64,000 nt of DNA from Erinaceus europaeus. Lineage: Eukaryota; Chordata; Mammalia; Eulipotyphla; Erinaceidae. This document shows positions 8,245-20,085 of the stretch, piece after piece. Location: positions 186,001 to 250,000 of the forward strand of contig NC_080181.1 of assembly GCF_950295315.1 (NCBI RefSeq), given 5' to 3'. Both the position numbers and the translations under genes were made by a program. Position 1 is the first letter of the stretch. Every line of letters begins with the position of its first letter. The notes under the pieces are model-generated. The model was given only the letters and a program-made list of their open reading frames with translations. It was not told the DNA's origin and did not search any database.

Positions 8245-8790
8245 CATTTTTAGAATTGTTGACCTTTTTATTTGATCTGAATGCAGAATTACCGCATTTA
8301 TAATAGCCTCCTTATTCATAAATAATTGGTCACATAGTTGGAGCAGGATTCACTACAATTATAAATTATAAACTTTCCAGGAGCATTTCCAATAGCCTTT
8401 CTATCAGTATCCTTATTGTAATTATCATAGCACAGAACTTGCCTCCATTTTCTAGTGTAAGCTTCAAATCGTATGCGTTTCTTTTCATTCTCGGAATTCG
8501 TAATTTGCCTGGACCCTGTGTGTCAGGGAATTTTTGAAGCAGCCCTCTATTTCTCAGCAGACGTTTTCTATATTTCTGCTGTCATCAGGTCTTCCTGTGG
8601 TGTTTGTTTTTATTTTTTTATTTTTTTCAAATCCTCTTAGATCATTCCCATTTATTTGCATATTTATTTATTTATTTATTTATTTCGTCCGATATCACAT
8701 GCGGGGTCATTTCTTCTGCCTGATAGATTTTCTCTTATAATTGAAGGGAACTTTTGACACACAATACATTTCCTTTTGCAGATACTACAC
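5798..8790 (+). repeat. B-C-A subrepeat triplet at U1/U2 junction
   Basis: Three diverged tandem copies: B 5798-6784, C 6785-7781, A 7782-8790. Each begins TATGGTGAAGGCT and ends near ACTACACAC. AATAAA lies at 6193-6198 (B), 7181-7186 (C) and in A. Each copy has a TTTA tract and a SINE-like stretch, at ~6030-6170 in B and ~7015-7160 in C, containing GCACTGCTGAGCTCTGG. B and C differ from A much more than the same copy differs between monomers, so the triplication is older than the spread of the monomer. Confidence 0.9.
6030..6170 (-). mobile_element. Second SINE-like fossil inside subrepeat B, U1
   Basis: Contains GCACTGCTGAGCTCTGG, then GATTTCACCTAGG, GGAGCCTCAG and GTAAGTCTTTCTG. This order recalls another common hedgehog SINE read in reverse, where the middle part would be the B box. 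A diverged copy sits in every A and C subrepeat (e.g. ~172-312 and ~7015-7160), so insertion preceded the A/B/C triplication. Confidence 0.45.
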
Positions 8791-9056
8791 ACTACTACAA
8801 CTGCTACAGCACTGTTTTTGACAGTGACATCCAATGCACAATGGATTAGTATTGCATGGCTCTAGAGAATGTTCGCTATTTAACCTACAATGTTTTTAAC
8901 CTCACAAATATTTATTCTGTTCTTTCTTGGGGGATGAATGGTTTACAGTCAACAGTTCCATGTAATAGTGGGCACGGGGGGTAATTTTTCCCACTACCCC
9001 TGTATTTCTGTACATCCTTTGTAACTTTCTTATTGAGGAGAAGCAAACAGTCATAA

Positions 9057-9177
9057 ATTGAGAGAGCAGGACCCAAGCAGGAAGAGAGACAGAGAGACAT
9101 CTGCAGCTCTGATTTGTCACTAGCCCAGCTTTTCCCTAGCTGGGTAAGTGTGACCAGGGGCTCAAAACAGGGTCCTG
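9057..9177 (-). mobile_element. SINE fossil, U2
   Basis: Same element as at 1225, same site in the monomer; carries the private GCAGGACCC variant. It was inserted before the monomer multiplied. Confidence 0.5.
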
Positions 9178-9401
9178 GGATTCCACATAGTTCCCTGGCA
9201 GCTCCACCAGCTGTCCCTCCAACCCATGCTCCCTTCGTTGTCCATGTAACTATCGATCTGCTCTAGGCATTTCTCACCTTCATATGCCAGAAACTTAACA
9301 CTTCTCCCTTCCACCCATGAAACTTTGACCTTTTGCTAGGGTGCAAAACAGCAACTCCAATCCAAGTTATTTTCGGGACAAGTGTGTACGTCTCTGTGGG
9401 A

Positions 9402-9403
<2 letters not shown>

Positions 9404-9435
<32 letters not shown>
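9404..9435. repeat. TG microsatellite 1, U2 (32 bp)
   Basis: Shortest copy of this tract. Confidence 0.95.
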
Positions 9436-9437
<2 letters not shown>

Positions 9438-9715
9438 GTGTGCATAAGTGTGTTTCAGTTAAGATTACCGCTGTTGTTTCTTTATTCCTGACACAGGGAC
9501 TTAGGAACTGGGTTGTGTTATGACAAAGGAAGTTTGCACTGCACAAGTGGTTTTTCAAGTATGAATTGGCACATTGGATTGTGGACTCTGTTGTGCATTC
9601 TCCCAGGTGGTCCTCAGATGGGTTCTTTCCTTTGCTATTCCCATGCTGTGTGTAATTTTCTGGGTAGACTCAAAGAGGAGTGGCATGGGGAGCTCAGCTG
9701 CATTCTGCTGTATGT

Positions 9716-9730
9716 CCACAAGGTGGCGGC
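9716..9730 (+). promoter_or_regulatory. CTCF-type motif 1, U2
   Basis: Core identical to U1. Confidence 0.8.
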
Positions 9731-9962
9731 AAAGACCATAGTTGAGTGTAGTGATTCTGTGGAATGAGGAGAACTCTAGGAATTGTGGCCCGTGGACAGC
9801 AGGGTTGAAATTGACGTAGAGTGCCCTAGACATCTGTTCTTTCCTGTGGGGTGGGGGGATCCCCCATTTGGCTTTGCAAGTGGAAGGGGTTTCTCTCTTT
9901 GCCTGGGATGACTCTACTGGGAGCTTGTGAATCCCTGTGCTCAGCTGCATTCTGCTGGGTGT

Positions 9963-9977
9963 CCACAAGAGGGCAGC
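9963..9977 (+). promoter_or_regulatory. CTCF-type motif 2, U2
   Basis: Core identical to U1; 247 bp from motif 1. Confidence 0.85.
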
Positions 9978-10177
9978 ACCAGGGCGGGACTAAGGCTCCA
10001 TGGGGCAAGTGCCCTGAGGCACTGGGCTAGGAGAGTGGCCACAGTGTTTCTGGGTGTGCCCCAAGAGCATGGCCAGCCTAGCGCAGGCAGGCAGTGTCCT
10101 AAGGACGGGCCCAGACAGGAGCTGTGGGGGTCGTGTTTGCAGAAACAGGGCCTTCAGAGGATGGCAGAAAGTCCCCG

Positions 10178-10914
10178 GGGGCGGGCCTCAGAGCCCGTGC
10201 CCAATGAGCCTGAGGGGAGGGCCCAGTGGGTATTCATAGAGACAGCTGGCCAATCAGAGAGGAGGAACGTCACCCTCAGGGGCGTGAAGCAAGAGCTGGC
10301 CAATGAGAACAGAGGAGGAGTTGCGTGGGCGGGCCTCAGAGAGCAGCCCACCAATGAGAGCCTGGGTGCTGGCTCTGGGTGGGCGTACCCCTGGAGGTCA
10401 GCCAATCAGGGTCCAGCGGAAGTGCCTGGGGGGCGGGCCCTCGGGAGGCTGTCCAATGAGCGCCTGGGGCGGGCCTCGTGGGCGGAGCCCAGGAGGCTGG
10501 CCAATCATGGGGCAAGGGCGGTGACCTTCCTGGGCGTGCCTTAGGAAGTGGCCTATCAGAGGGCGCCCCTCAGACAGCAGCCCGCCAATGGGAGCCAAGA
10601 GAAGGCTGGCTGGGGGCGTCTCCCTGGGACACCAGGCCAATCAGAGTCGAGCGGAAGTGGCTGGTGGGCGGGCCTTCCGGAGGCTGCCCAATCAGCGTGC
10701 TGCAGGGCCGTGTGGGCGGTGCTCAAGGCCGCTGGCCAATCACTGACTAGGGGCGCGGACCCTCCTGGGCGTGTCCAAGCACACTGGCCAATGAGATTGC
10801 TGGTGGGGTTCTGGGCGTGGCCTAGGCCTCTGGCCTATCAGAGCCTGGCTGGCGCCCTGTGGGCGGGCCTTCTGAAGGAATCCCGCCAATGGGAGCTCAG
10901 AGATGGCCTTAAAA
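10178..10914 (+). promoter_or_regulatory. Phased CCAAT/GC-box island, U2
   Basis: All 13 CCAAT and 2 CCTAT boxes at the same spacing as U1; TATA-like box 10909-10914. Confidence 0.75.
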
Positions 10915-11026
10915 GGCTGGGCGTGCTTCCAGGCAATGCGAAGCAGGGTTCAGCCCAGGGCTCTGCCTTGCAGAAGCTGTCCAGTGCGCATGTGTATAAC
11001 TCCGTTTGTGCCTGTGCCTCTGTGGA

Positions 11027-11029
<3 letters not shown>

Positions 11030-11065
<36 letters not shown>
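11030..11065. repeat. TG microsatellite 2, U2 (36 bp)
   Basis: Longest copy of this tract; a GA run follows. Confidence 0.9.
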
Positions 11066-11066
<1 letters not shown>

Positions 11067-11512
11067 TGAGGGAGGGAGAGAGAGAGAGAACAACAGAATC
11101 ACTGTGGCACAGGTGATTTTGTGCAAAACACTTGGCACATTCTGATTTACAGCTCAATATTGACACCAGGGCAGCTCTCCTAGGCCCTTGGTCACTTTTC
11201 TTCTTTTCAGATGTAAAGACACTGAAGAGGGAGAGGTTTTTGCCCTGAGGCTTGCACTGGGAACTAGCAGCTGCCCTGTTTGTGTTGCCAGACTAGGAAA
11301 CCTGTGGTGCCTGTCCATGTGGAGAGTCTCCTGGATGAGTTCCTTCTCGAGCCTTTTTCGCTCGGTCCCGTTGGAGCTGCATATAGCTAATGATTTGGAG
11401 ATTTTATTCCTTTGGACAATTCTTTTCCTGATGCAAAGTTTCTCTCCAGGTTTTAGCAATCAATTGTGTGAATGTCACATCGAATCCATTGTAGAAAATG
11501 ACTACATCAGTG

Positions 11513-11540
11513 TCTCTCTCTCTCTTTCTCTCTCTCTCTA

Positions 11541-11568
<28 letters not shown>
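11513..11568. repeat. TC/TA microsatellite, U2
   Basis: Slightly shorter TA part than U1. Confidence 0.9.
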
Positions 11569-11571
<3 letters not shown>

Positions 11572-12882
11572 GTAACATGTAGAGGTCTGAAAATATTTTT
11601 TAGCTAGAGACCTGCACAGCTCTGGATTAGGGTAGCAATGTGGATACACCTGGCCCTTCTGAGCCACAGTCATGAGAGACATCTCACAGAGCCATATCGT
11701 ATATCACTCTACAAATCTCTCTCAGCACAAACTACCACTGCCAAATCATATACTTCCCTCTTGCTCTTTTTGTCCACCGAGTCTTATCCCAAAACTGTAA
11801 ATCAAAGAAGAAATAGACATAGTGCAGTTCCCTGCACACAGGACAGGCTGAGGCTGGACCAGGGAGATGCAATACGCCAGCCTGCATCTTGGCTGGAGCA
11901 TCACTATGACTACTTCGAATTTGGAGAGGCGAGGGCAGTTTGGGAGAGTGGGCTGCCGGCCAAGGGTTGCTTCTCAGAGTGGCTAAGACCTAGATGTTCT
12001 AAGTGTTACCTTTCCTCACAAACATAAAATAGCAATGCCACTTGTAAGAAGTATGCATGGGCATGGAGGGTTTGTCTTCAGTGCTCTGGCACTGATCAAC
12101 ACAGGGCCAGAATTTCAGTCCTTGTCTGTCTCTGTCATTCTGTCTCTCTGACTGTCTCTACGTGCCTTCTTCACTGGGCCCTTACTGGAAGTCAGTGCAT
12201 GCATCGTGAACTCAGCCTTCCTGGTGTTGAAATTTTCCTTTCTTTGCCCTTTGGATTATTTAGTCTCCTGCACATGGTGTAGTACAGAGGGGAACTGCGG
12301 AGACAGCGTTGCTGCTGCAGGTTCCAGGCATATGTCCATCTCCAGCTGCAGCTGTCCAGGCCCTCTGTGCTTGACTGCCATTCTCCAGGGCCCTGAGGCT
12401 GACACTCAGCCTCAATGCAGCCCTCCTCACCTTCCTGCACAGCATCCTTGTCCTTATTCCATGAGAGCCCCGGTCAAGGGAAGTGAAACTCGATCCCCCT
12501 GGCACACACACTGTGCTTTCCCTCTATTAAGCCAAATGGAAAGGATCTGTGGTACTGATGGCCACACCAGTGTCCAGATTTTTCCATGCAAAACGGAAGC
12601 TTCCAGTGTTCAGAAAGAGGGTGTTTTGATGGCTGTGAAATGTCTTTTCCAAGTGCCTCATGGTGTTTCAAATCCCTTTGAAACCTGAAGTTCTTTCTTG
12701 TATCTAGGGGATATTTTCACCACTGGCCAGAAGGGCCGCCCAACTAGGAGCACAGCTATCCAGGGGTCAGGAGGTCTTCCAGCCTGCTAGCTCCTGGAGG
12801 GATTCCTGAGTATGTCCTCAGGGCCCAAGTGTAAAAGGTGTTTCCAATTGCCTTGATTAGCAGCAGCCAGGCCCTCAGGTGA

Positions 12883-12942
12883 GGGGCGGGGCTGTGATCT
12901 TGACTGGAAGCCCCTAATTTGGCCAATGGAGGCATCCATCTT
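12883..12942 (+). promoter_or_regulatory. Small GC-box/CCAAT module, U2
   Basis: CCAAT at 12923; same as U1. Confidence 0.4.
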
Positions 12943-13542
12943 TTTTTGTCTGTCCATAGCAAGGGCCCGGGGAGTTTGTGCTTCCTGCAAGCAGAGCGAC
13001 ATTGTATGGGACACTCATGCAAGCCTACTTCTGGGAATCTCTCTGAGTGTGATGTGTGGACACCAGGACACCATGATCAGGGATGTGAGGCCACAGGAGC
13101 AATTGCCTTAGCCGGACCCAAAGGGTAGGTGTAAGGGGCCGGGTTCATCCACTATTGTTTGGTTCAACACACTTCCCATCTAAGTGGAAACACAGCCCTT
13201 TCTGGGTACTTTCTGGGCTTGTAATCTGCTGCCCTGAGCAGTGGACTGAGAGCCTGGAGGCTGAGTAGGCAGCCAAACGTGACTGGACAGGCTCAAGCCC
13301 CTGAATTCTGAGGGGTGCCCCAGCTTCCCCCATTGGCAGTGTTTGGATCATAGTGAGGCATGGCATTGATTCGGAACTCAGGAGAGTGAGACATGAGAGT
13401 CCCTTTGCATATGCATTCTTGCTTAGCCACAATCTGGGCTAGCTGGCTTGCCCTGACCAGATAGGTTCTCTGTACATAAGTTGCAGGAGAGGCTTGCTCC
13501 CTTGCCACCCATGCTCTGAGACTACTACAGGTGATCTCTGAG

Positions 13543-13604
13543 CACACACAGACACACACAAACAGACAGACAGATAGACACACACACACACACACACACA
13601 CACA
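13543..13604. repeat. CA microsatellite, U2
   Basis: Same interruptions (including CAGATAGA) as U1. Confidence 0.95.
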
Positions 13605-13629
13605 TTACTGTCAGGTTGGTAGTAGAGCC

Positions 13630-16036
13630 TATGGTGAAGGCTGGGGCTGTCTGGGGTCTGTGGGCATGAGAGCTGCTGCCTTACAATCTCTACAAGCCAG
13701 GTTTGAACCTGTCATCAATGAACACAGTGTAGGAGGTTTTTGAATTCTGGTCTCTTTCCAACTCATCTCTTTCTCTTCTCGCCTTCTCTATCTCTAACTC
13801 TCACATGCTCTCACACACTCTGTCTTCACTCATTAATATTTTACTTAGATTCTTATTTTACGGACAGGCCCAGATAGACAAAGAGAGTTACCAGAGCACT
13901 GCTGAGCTCTGGCTTGTTGTGTCGGCGATTTCACCTAGGCTACTGGAGCCTCAGTTTGTAAGTCTTTCTGACACAAGCCATATTCTGTCTCCTCATTTCC
14001 ATGCCAGTATCACTCAGAGTTTATAATAAAGATATACATACATGTATATATATACATATAGATTTATATATCTGTCATTTTTAGAATGTTCGACCTATGT
14101 ATTTGACCTTCTTTCAGAATTACCACATTTATAACAGCCTAGTTTTTCTGAAATAATTGGCCATATAGTTGGAGCAGGATTCAATACAATTATAAATAAT
14201 AGAACCTTCCAGTAGCATTTCTAATCGTGTTTCTATTAGCATCCTTATTGTAATTATCATGGCCCAGATCTTCCCTCCTTTTTCTAGTGTAAGCTTCAAT
14301 ACGTATGTGTTTGTTTTCTTTCTCCGGAAATCTTAATGTCCCTGGACCCTGAAGTGTTCGGGAATTTTTGAAGCAGCCCTCTGTTTCTCAGCAGATGGTT
14401 TCTATGTTTCTGCTGTCATCAGGTCTTCTTGTGGTTTTTGTCTTTATTTATTTTTATTGTTTCAAGTCCTCCTAGATCATCCCCATTTATTTGCATATTT
14501 ATTTATTTAGTCAGGTATCACATGTGGCATCATTTCTTCTGCTTGAGAGATTTTCTCTTATAACTGAAGGGAACTTTTGATGCACAATACATTTCCTGGG
14601 GCAAATACTACACACATATGGTGAAGGCTTGGGTTGTCTGGGGTCTGTGGGCATTAGAGCTGCTGCGTGACAATCTCTACAACCCAGGTTTGAACCTGTC
14701 ATGAATGAACACAGCCTAGGGGGTTTTTGACTTCTGGTCTATTTCCAACTCTTCTATTTCTCTTCTCGCCATCTCTGTCTCTGACTCTCACAGGCTCTCT
14801 CTCACTCTGTCTGAACTCAGGAATATTTTACTTATATCCTTATTTTATTGACAGGCCCAGATATACAAAGAGAGTGGCCAGAGCACTGCTGAGCTCTGGC
14901 TGGTTTTGTTTGTGATTTCACCTAGGCTACTGGAGCCTCTGATTGGTAAGTCTCTCTGACTTAAGCCATATTCTGTCTCCTCATATCCATGGCAGTATCT
15001 CTCAGACTTTATAATAAAGATATACATCCATATACATATATAAATATACATATACATCTCTGTCATTTTTAGAATTGTCAACCTATGTAATTGATCTTAA
15101 TCAGAATTCACACATTTACAACAGGTTCCTTTTTCCCTACTAATTGGCCACATAGTTGGAGCAGGATTCAATACAATTATAAATAATAGAACCTTCCAGT
15201 AGCATTTCTAATAGCATTTCTATCAGCATCCTTATTTTAATTATCATAGTACAGAACTTGCCTCCTTTCTCTAGTGTAAGCTTCAATACATATGAGTTTC
15301 TTTTCATTCTCCCGAAATCTTAATTTCCCTGGACTCTGAAGGGTCTCGGAGCTTTTGAAGCAGCCCTTGATTCTCAGCAGATGGTTTGTATGTTTCTGCT
15401 GTCATCAGGTCTTCTTGTGCTTTTTGTTTTTATTTTTCATTTGTTTCAAATCCTCCTAGATAACCCCCATTTATTTGCATATTTATTTATTTATTTATTT
15501 ATTTGGTTCTATATTACATGAGGGGTCCATTCTTCTGCTTGATAGATTTTTCTCTTATAATTGAAGGGAAGTTTACACTCACAATACATATCCTGTCGTA
15601 AATACTACACACATATGGTGAAGGCTGGGGTTGTCTGGGGTCTGTGGACAGGAGACTGATGCCCTACAATCTCGACAACCCAGGTTTGAACCTGTCATGT
15701 ATGAACACAGAGTGGGAGCTTTTGGACTTCTGGTCTCTTTCCAACTCTTCTATTTCTCTTCTTGCCTTCTCTGTCTCTGACTCTCACAGGCTCTCACTCA
15801 CTCTGTCTGCACTCATTAATATTTTACTTATATATTATTTGACTGACAGGCCCAGATATGCAAAGCGAGTCACCAGGGCCCAGCTGAGCTCTGGATTGTT
15901 TTGTTGGCGATTTCACCTAGGTTTCTGGAGCCTCAGCTTTGTAAGTCTCTCTGGCACAAGCCATACTCTGTCTCCTCATAGCCATGCCAGTATCCCTCAT
16001 AGTTGATAATAAAGATACACATACATATATGTACAT

Positions 16037-16076
<40 letters not shown>

Positions 16077-16628
16077 CATTTTTAGAATTGTTGACCTTTT
16101 TATTTGATCTGAATGCAGAATTACCGCATTTATAATAGCCTCCTTATTCATAAATAATTGGTCACATAGTTGGAGCAGGATTCACTACAATTATAAATTA
16201 TAAACTTTCCAGGAGCATTTCCAATAGCCTTTCTATCAGTATCCTTATTGTAATTATCATAGCACAGAACTTGCCTCCATTTTCTAGTGTAAGCTTCAAA
16301 TCGTATGCGTTTCTTTTCATTCTCGGAATTCGTAATTTGCCTGGACCCTGTGTGTCAGGGAATTTTTGAAGCAGCCCTCTATTTCTCAGCAGACGTTTTC
16401 TATATTTCTGCTGTCATCAGGTCTTCCTGTGGTGTTTGTTTTTATTTTTTTATTTTTTTCAAATCCTCTTAGATCATTCCCATTTATTTGCATATTTATT
16501 TATTTATTTATTTATTTATTTCGTCCGATATCACATGAGGGGTCATTTCTTCTGCCTGATAGATTTTCTCTTATAATTGAAGGGAACTTTTGACACACAA
16601 TACATTTCCTTTTGCAGATACTACACAC
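13630..16628 (+). repeat. B-C-A subrepeat triplet at U2/U3 junction
   Basis: B 13630-14616 (987 bp), C 14617-15613 (997 bp), A 15614-16628. B and C have exactly the same lengths as in U1. No gene seen. Confidence 0.9.
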
Positions 16629-16892
16629 TACTACAACTGCTACAGCACTGTTTTTGACAGTGACATCCAATGCACAATGGATTAGTATTGCATGGCTCTA
16701 GAGAATGTTCGCTATTTAACCTACAATGTTTTTAACCTCACAAATATTTATTCTGTTCTTTCTTGGGGGATGAATGGTTTACAGTCAACAGTTCCATGTA
16801 ATAGTGGGCATGGGGGGTAATTTTTCCCACTACCCCTGTATTTCTGTACATCCTTTGTAACTTTCTTATTGAGGAGAAGCAAACAGTCATAA

Positions 16893-17013
16893 ATTGAGAG
16901 AGCAGGGCCCAAGCAGGAAGAGAGACAGAGAGACATCTGCAGCTCTGATTTGTCACTAGCCCAGCTTTTCCCTAGCTGGGTAAGTGTGACCAGGGGCTCA
17001 AAACAGGGTCCTG
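16893..17013 (-). mobile_element. SINE fossil, U3
   Basis: Orthologous position to the U1 copy; no difference noticed. Confidence 0.5.
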
Positions 17014-17237
17014 GGATTCCACATAGTTCCCTGGCAGCTCCACCAGCTGTCCCTCCAACCCATGCTCCCTTCGTTGTCCATGTAACTATGGATCTGCTCT
17101 AGGCATTTCTCACCTTCATATGCCAGAAACTTAACACTTCTCCCTTCCACCCATGAAACTTTGACCTTTTGCTAGGGTGCAAAACAGCAACTCCAATCCA
17201 AGTTATTTTCGGGACAAGTGTGTACGTCTCTGTGGGA

Positions 17238-17239
<2 letters not shown>

Positions 17240-17275
<36 letters not shown>
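17240..17275. repeat. TG microsatellite 1, U3 (36 bp)
   Basis: Pure GT tract, last microsatellite before the gap. Confidence 0.95.
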
Positions 17276-17277
<2 letters not shown>

Positions 17278-17526
17278 GTGTGCATAAGTGTGTTTCAGTT
17301 AAGATTACCGCTGTTGTTTCTTTATTCCTGACACAGGGACTTAGGAACTGGGTTGTGTTATGACAAAGGAAGTTTGCACTGCACAAGTGGTTTTTCAAGT
17401 ATGAATTGGCACATTGGATTGTGGACTCTGTTGTGCATTCTCCCAGGTGGTCCTCAGATGGGTTCTTTCCTTTGCTATTCCCATGCTGTGTGTAATTTTC
17501 TGGGTAGACTCAAAGAGGAGTGGCAT

Positions 17527-17726
17527 NNNNNNNNNNNNNNNNNNNNNNNNNNNNNNNNNNNNNNNNNNNNNNNNNNNNNNNNNNNNNNNNNNNNNNNNNN
17601 NNNNNNNNNNNNNNNNNNNNNNNNNNNNNNNNNNNNNNNNNNNNNNNNNNNNNNNNNNNNNNNNNNNNNNNNNNNNNNNNNNNNNNNNNNNNNNNNNNNN
17701 NNNNNNNNNNNNNNNNNNNNNNNNNN
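17527..17726. other. Assembly gap, 200 N
   Basis: Exactly 200 undetermined bases. Left of it the array stops at monomer position ~1856; right of it the array resumes about 10 bp before a monomer start. Simple continuity would require about 6 kb of missing monomer, plus any whole number of further monomers, so the round 200 is a placeholder and the true copy number is unknown. Confidence 0.98.
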
Positions 17727-18102
17727 GCCTTACAATCTCGACAACCCAGGTTTGAACCTGTCATGTATGAACACAGAGTGGGAGCTTTTGGACTTCTGGT
17801 CTCTTTCCAACTCTTCTATTTCTCTTCTTGCCTTCTCTGTCTCTGACTCTCACAGGCTCTCACTCACTCTGTCTGCACTCATTAATATTTTACTTTTATA
17901 TTATTTGACTGACAGGCCCAGATATACAAAGCGAGTCACCAGGGCCCGGCTGAGCTCTGGATTGTTTTGTTGGCGATTTCACCTAGGTTTCTGGAGCCTC
18001 AGCTTTGTAAGTCTCTCTGGCACAAGCCATACTCTGTCTCCTCATAGCCATGCCAGTATCCCTCATAGTTGATAATAAAGATACACATACATATATGTAC
18101 AT

Positions 18103-18134
<32 letters not shown>

Positions 18135-18680
18135 CAGACATTTTTAGAATTGTTGACCTTTTTATTTGATCTGAATGCAGAATTACCGCATTTATAATAG
18201 CCTCCTTATTCATAAATAATTGGTCACATAGTTGGAGCAGGATTCACTACAATTATAAATTATAAACTTTCCAGGAGCATTTCCAATAGCCTTTCTATCA
18301 GTATCCTTATTGTAATTATCATAGCACAGAACTTGCCTCCATTTTCTAGTGTAAGCTTCAAATCGTATGCGTTTCTTTTCATTCTCGGAATTCGTAATTT
18401 GCCTGGACTCTGTGTGTCAGGGAATTTTTGAAGCAGCCCTCTATTTCTCAGCAGACGTTTTCTATATTTCTGCTGTCATCAGGTCTTCCTGTGGTGTTTG
18501 TTTTTATTTTTTTATTTTTTTCAAATCCTCTTAGATCATTCCCATTTATTTGCATATTTATTTATTTATTTATTTCGTCCGATATCACATGAGGGGTCAT
18601 TTCTTCTGCCTGATAGATTTTCTCTTATAATTGAAGGGAACTTTTGACACACAATACATTTCCTTTTGCAGATACTACAC
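17727..18680 (+). repeat. Subrepeat A of U4 (5' part in gap)
   Basis: Starts directly after the N run at GCCTTACAATCTCGAC and ends at GATACTACAC. The preceding B and C copies, which should lie upstream, are missing in the gap. Confidence 0.9.
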
Positions 18681-18946
18681 ACTACTACAACTGCTACTGC
18701 ACTGTTTTTGACAGTGACATCCAATGCACAATGGATTAGTATTGCATGGCTCTAGAGAATGTTCGCTATTTAACCTACAATGTTTTTAACCTCACAAATA
18801 TTTATTCTGTTCTTTCTTGGGGGATGAATGGTTTACAGTCAACAGTTCCATGTAATAGTGGGCACGGGGGGTAATTTTTCCCACTACCCCTGTATTTCTG
18901 TACATCCTTTGTAACTTTCTTATTGAGGAGAAGCAAACAGTCATAA

Positions 18947-19067
18947 ATTGAGAGAGCAGGGCCCAAGCAGGAAGAGAGACAGAGAGACATCTGCAGCTCT
19001 GATTTGTCACTAGCCCAGCTTTTCCCTAGCTGGGTAAGTGTGACCAGGGGCTCAAAACAGGGTCCTG
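18947..19067 (-). mobile_element. SINE fossil, U4
   Basis: Orthologous position to the U1 copy. Confidence 0.5.
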
Positions 19068-19291
19068 GGATTCCACATAGTTCCCTGGCAGCTCCACCAG
19101 CTGTCCCTCCAACCCATGCTCCCTTCGTTGTCCATGTAACTATGGATCTGCTCTAGGCATTTCTCACCTTCATATGCCAGAAACTTAACACTTCTCCCTT
19201 CCACCCATGAAACTTTGACCTTTTGCTAGGGTGCGAAACAGCAACTCCAATCCAAGTTATTTTCGGGAGAAGTGTGTACGTATCTGTGGGA

Positions 19292-19293
<2 letters not shown>

Positions 19294-19343
<50 letters not shown>
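19294..19343. repeat. TG microsatellite 1, U4 (50 bp)
   Basis: Longest copy of this tract. Confidence 0.95.
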
Positions 19344-19345
<2 letters not shown>

Positions 19346-19623
19346 GTGTGCATAAGTGTGTTTCAGTTAAGATTACCGCTGTTGTTTCTTTATTCCTGAC
19401 ACAGGGACTTAGGAACTGGGTTGTGTTATGACAAAGGAAGTTTCCACTGCACAAGTGGTTTTTCAAGTATGAATTGGCACATTGGATTGTGGACTCTGTT
19501 GTGCATTCTCCCAGGTGGTCCTCAGATGGGTTCTTTCCTTTGCTATTCCCATGCTGTGTGTAATTTTCTGGGTAGACTCAAAGAGGAGTGGCATGGGGAG
19601 CTCAGCTGCATTCTGCTGTATGT

Positions 19624-19638
19624 CCACAAGGTGGCGGC
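19624..19638 (+). promoter_or_regulatory. CTCF-type motif 1, U4
   Basis: Core identical to U1. Confidence 0.8.
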
Positions 19639-19870
19639 AAAGACCATAGTTGAGTGTAGTGATTCTGTGGAATGAGGAGAACTCTAGGAATTGTGGCCCG
19701 TGGACAGCAGGGTTGAAATTGACGTAGAGTGCCCTAGACATCTGTTCTTTCCTGTGGGGTGGGGGGATCCCCCATTTGGCTTTGCAAGTGGAAGGGGTTT
19801 CTCTCTTTGCCTGGTATGACTCTACTGGGAGCTTGTGAATCCCTGTGCTCAGCTGCATTCTGCTGGGTGT

Positions 19871-19885
19871 CCACAAGAGGGCAGC
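19871..19885 (+). promoter_or_regulatory. CTCF-type motif 2, U4
   Basis: Core identical to U1; spacing 247 bp. Confidence 0.85.
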
Positions 19886-20085
19886 ACCAGGGCGGGACTA
19901 AGGCTCCATGGGGCAAGTGCCCTGAGGCACTGGGCTAGGAGAGTGGCGACAGTGTTTCTGGGTGTGCCCCAAGAGCATGGCCAGCCTAGCGCAGGCAGGC
20001 AGTGTCCTAAGGACGGGCCCAGACAGGAGCTGTGGGGGTCGTGTTTGCAGAAACAGGGCCTTCAGAGGATGGCAGAAAGTCCCCG

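Larger units (their letters stand above)
7839..15670 (+). repeat. Macrosatellite monomer U2 (7832 bp)
   Basis: Complete copy, almost identical to U1. Differences that I can see are microsatellite lengths and single bases such as GGGCACGG for GGGCATGG near 8973, GCAGGACCC for GCAGGGCCC near 9067 and TATCGATC for TATGGATC near 9252. Same internal order as U1, shifted by about 7830-7836 bp. Confidence 0.97.
15671..17526 (+). repeat. Macrosatellite monomer U3, truncated by assembly gap
   Basis: Only the first 1856 bp are present: subrepeat A, the SINE fossil and the first TG tract. Sequence stops at TGGCAT, about 30 bp before the expected first CTCF-type motif, so this copy's CTCF pair and CCAAT island are unseen. 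It matches U1 more than U2 at the sites that separate them (GGGCATGG, TATGGATC). Confidence 0.95.

Noticed and set aside
17353..18072. 239-codon frame and others through the N run
   Set aside because: Artefact of reading through undetermined bases.
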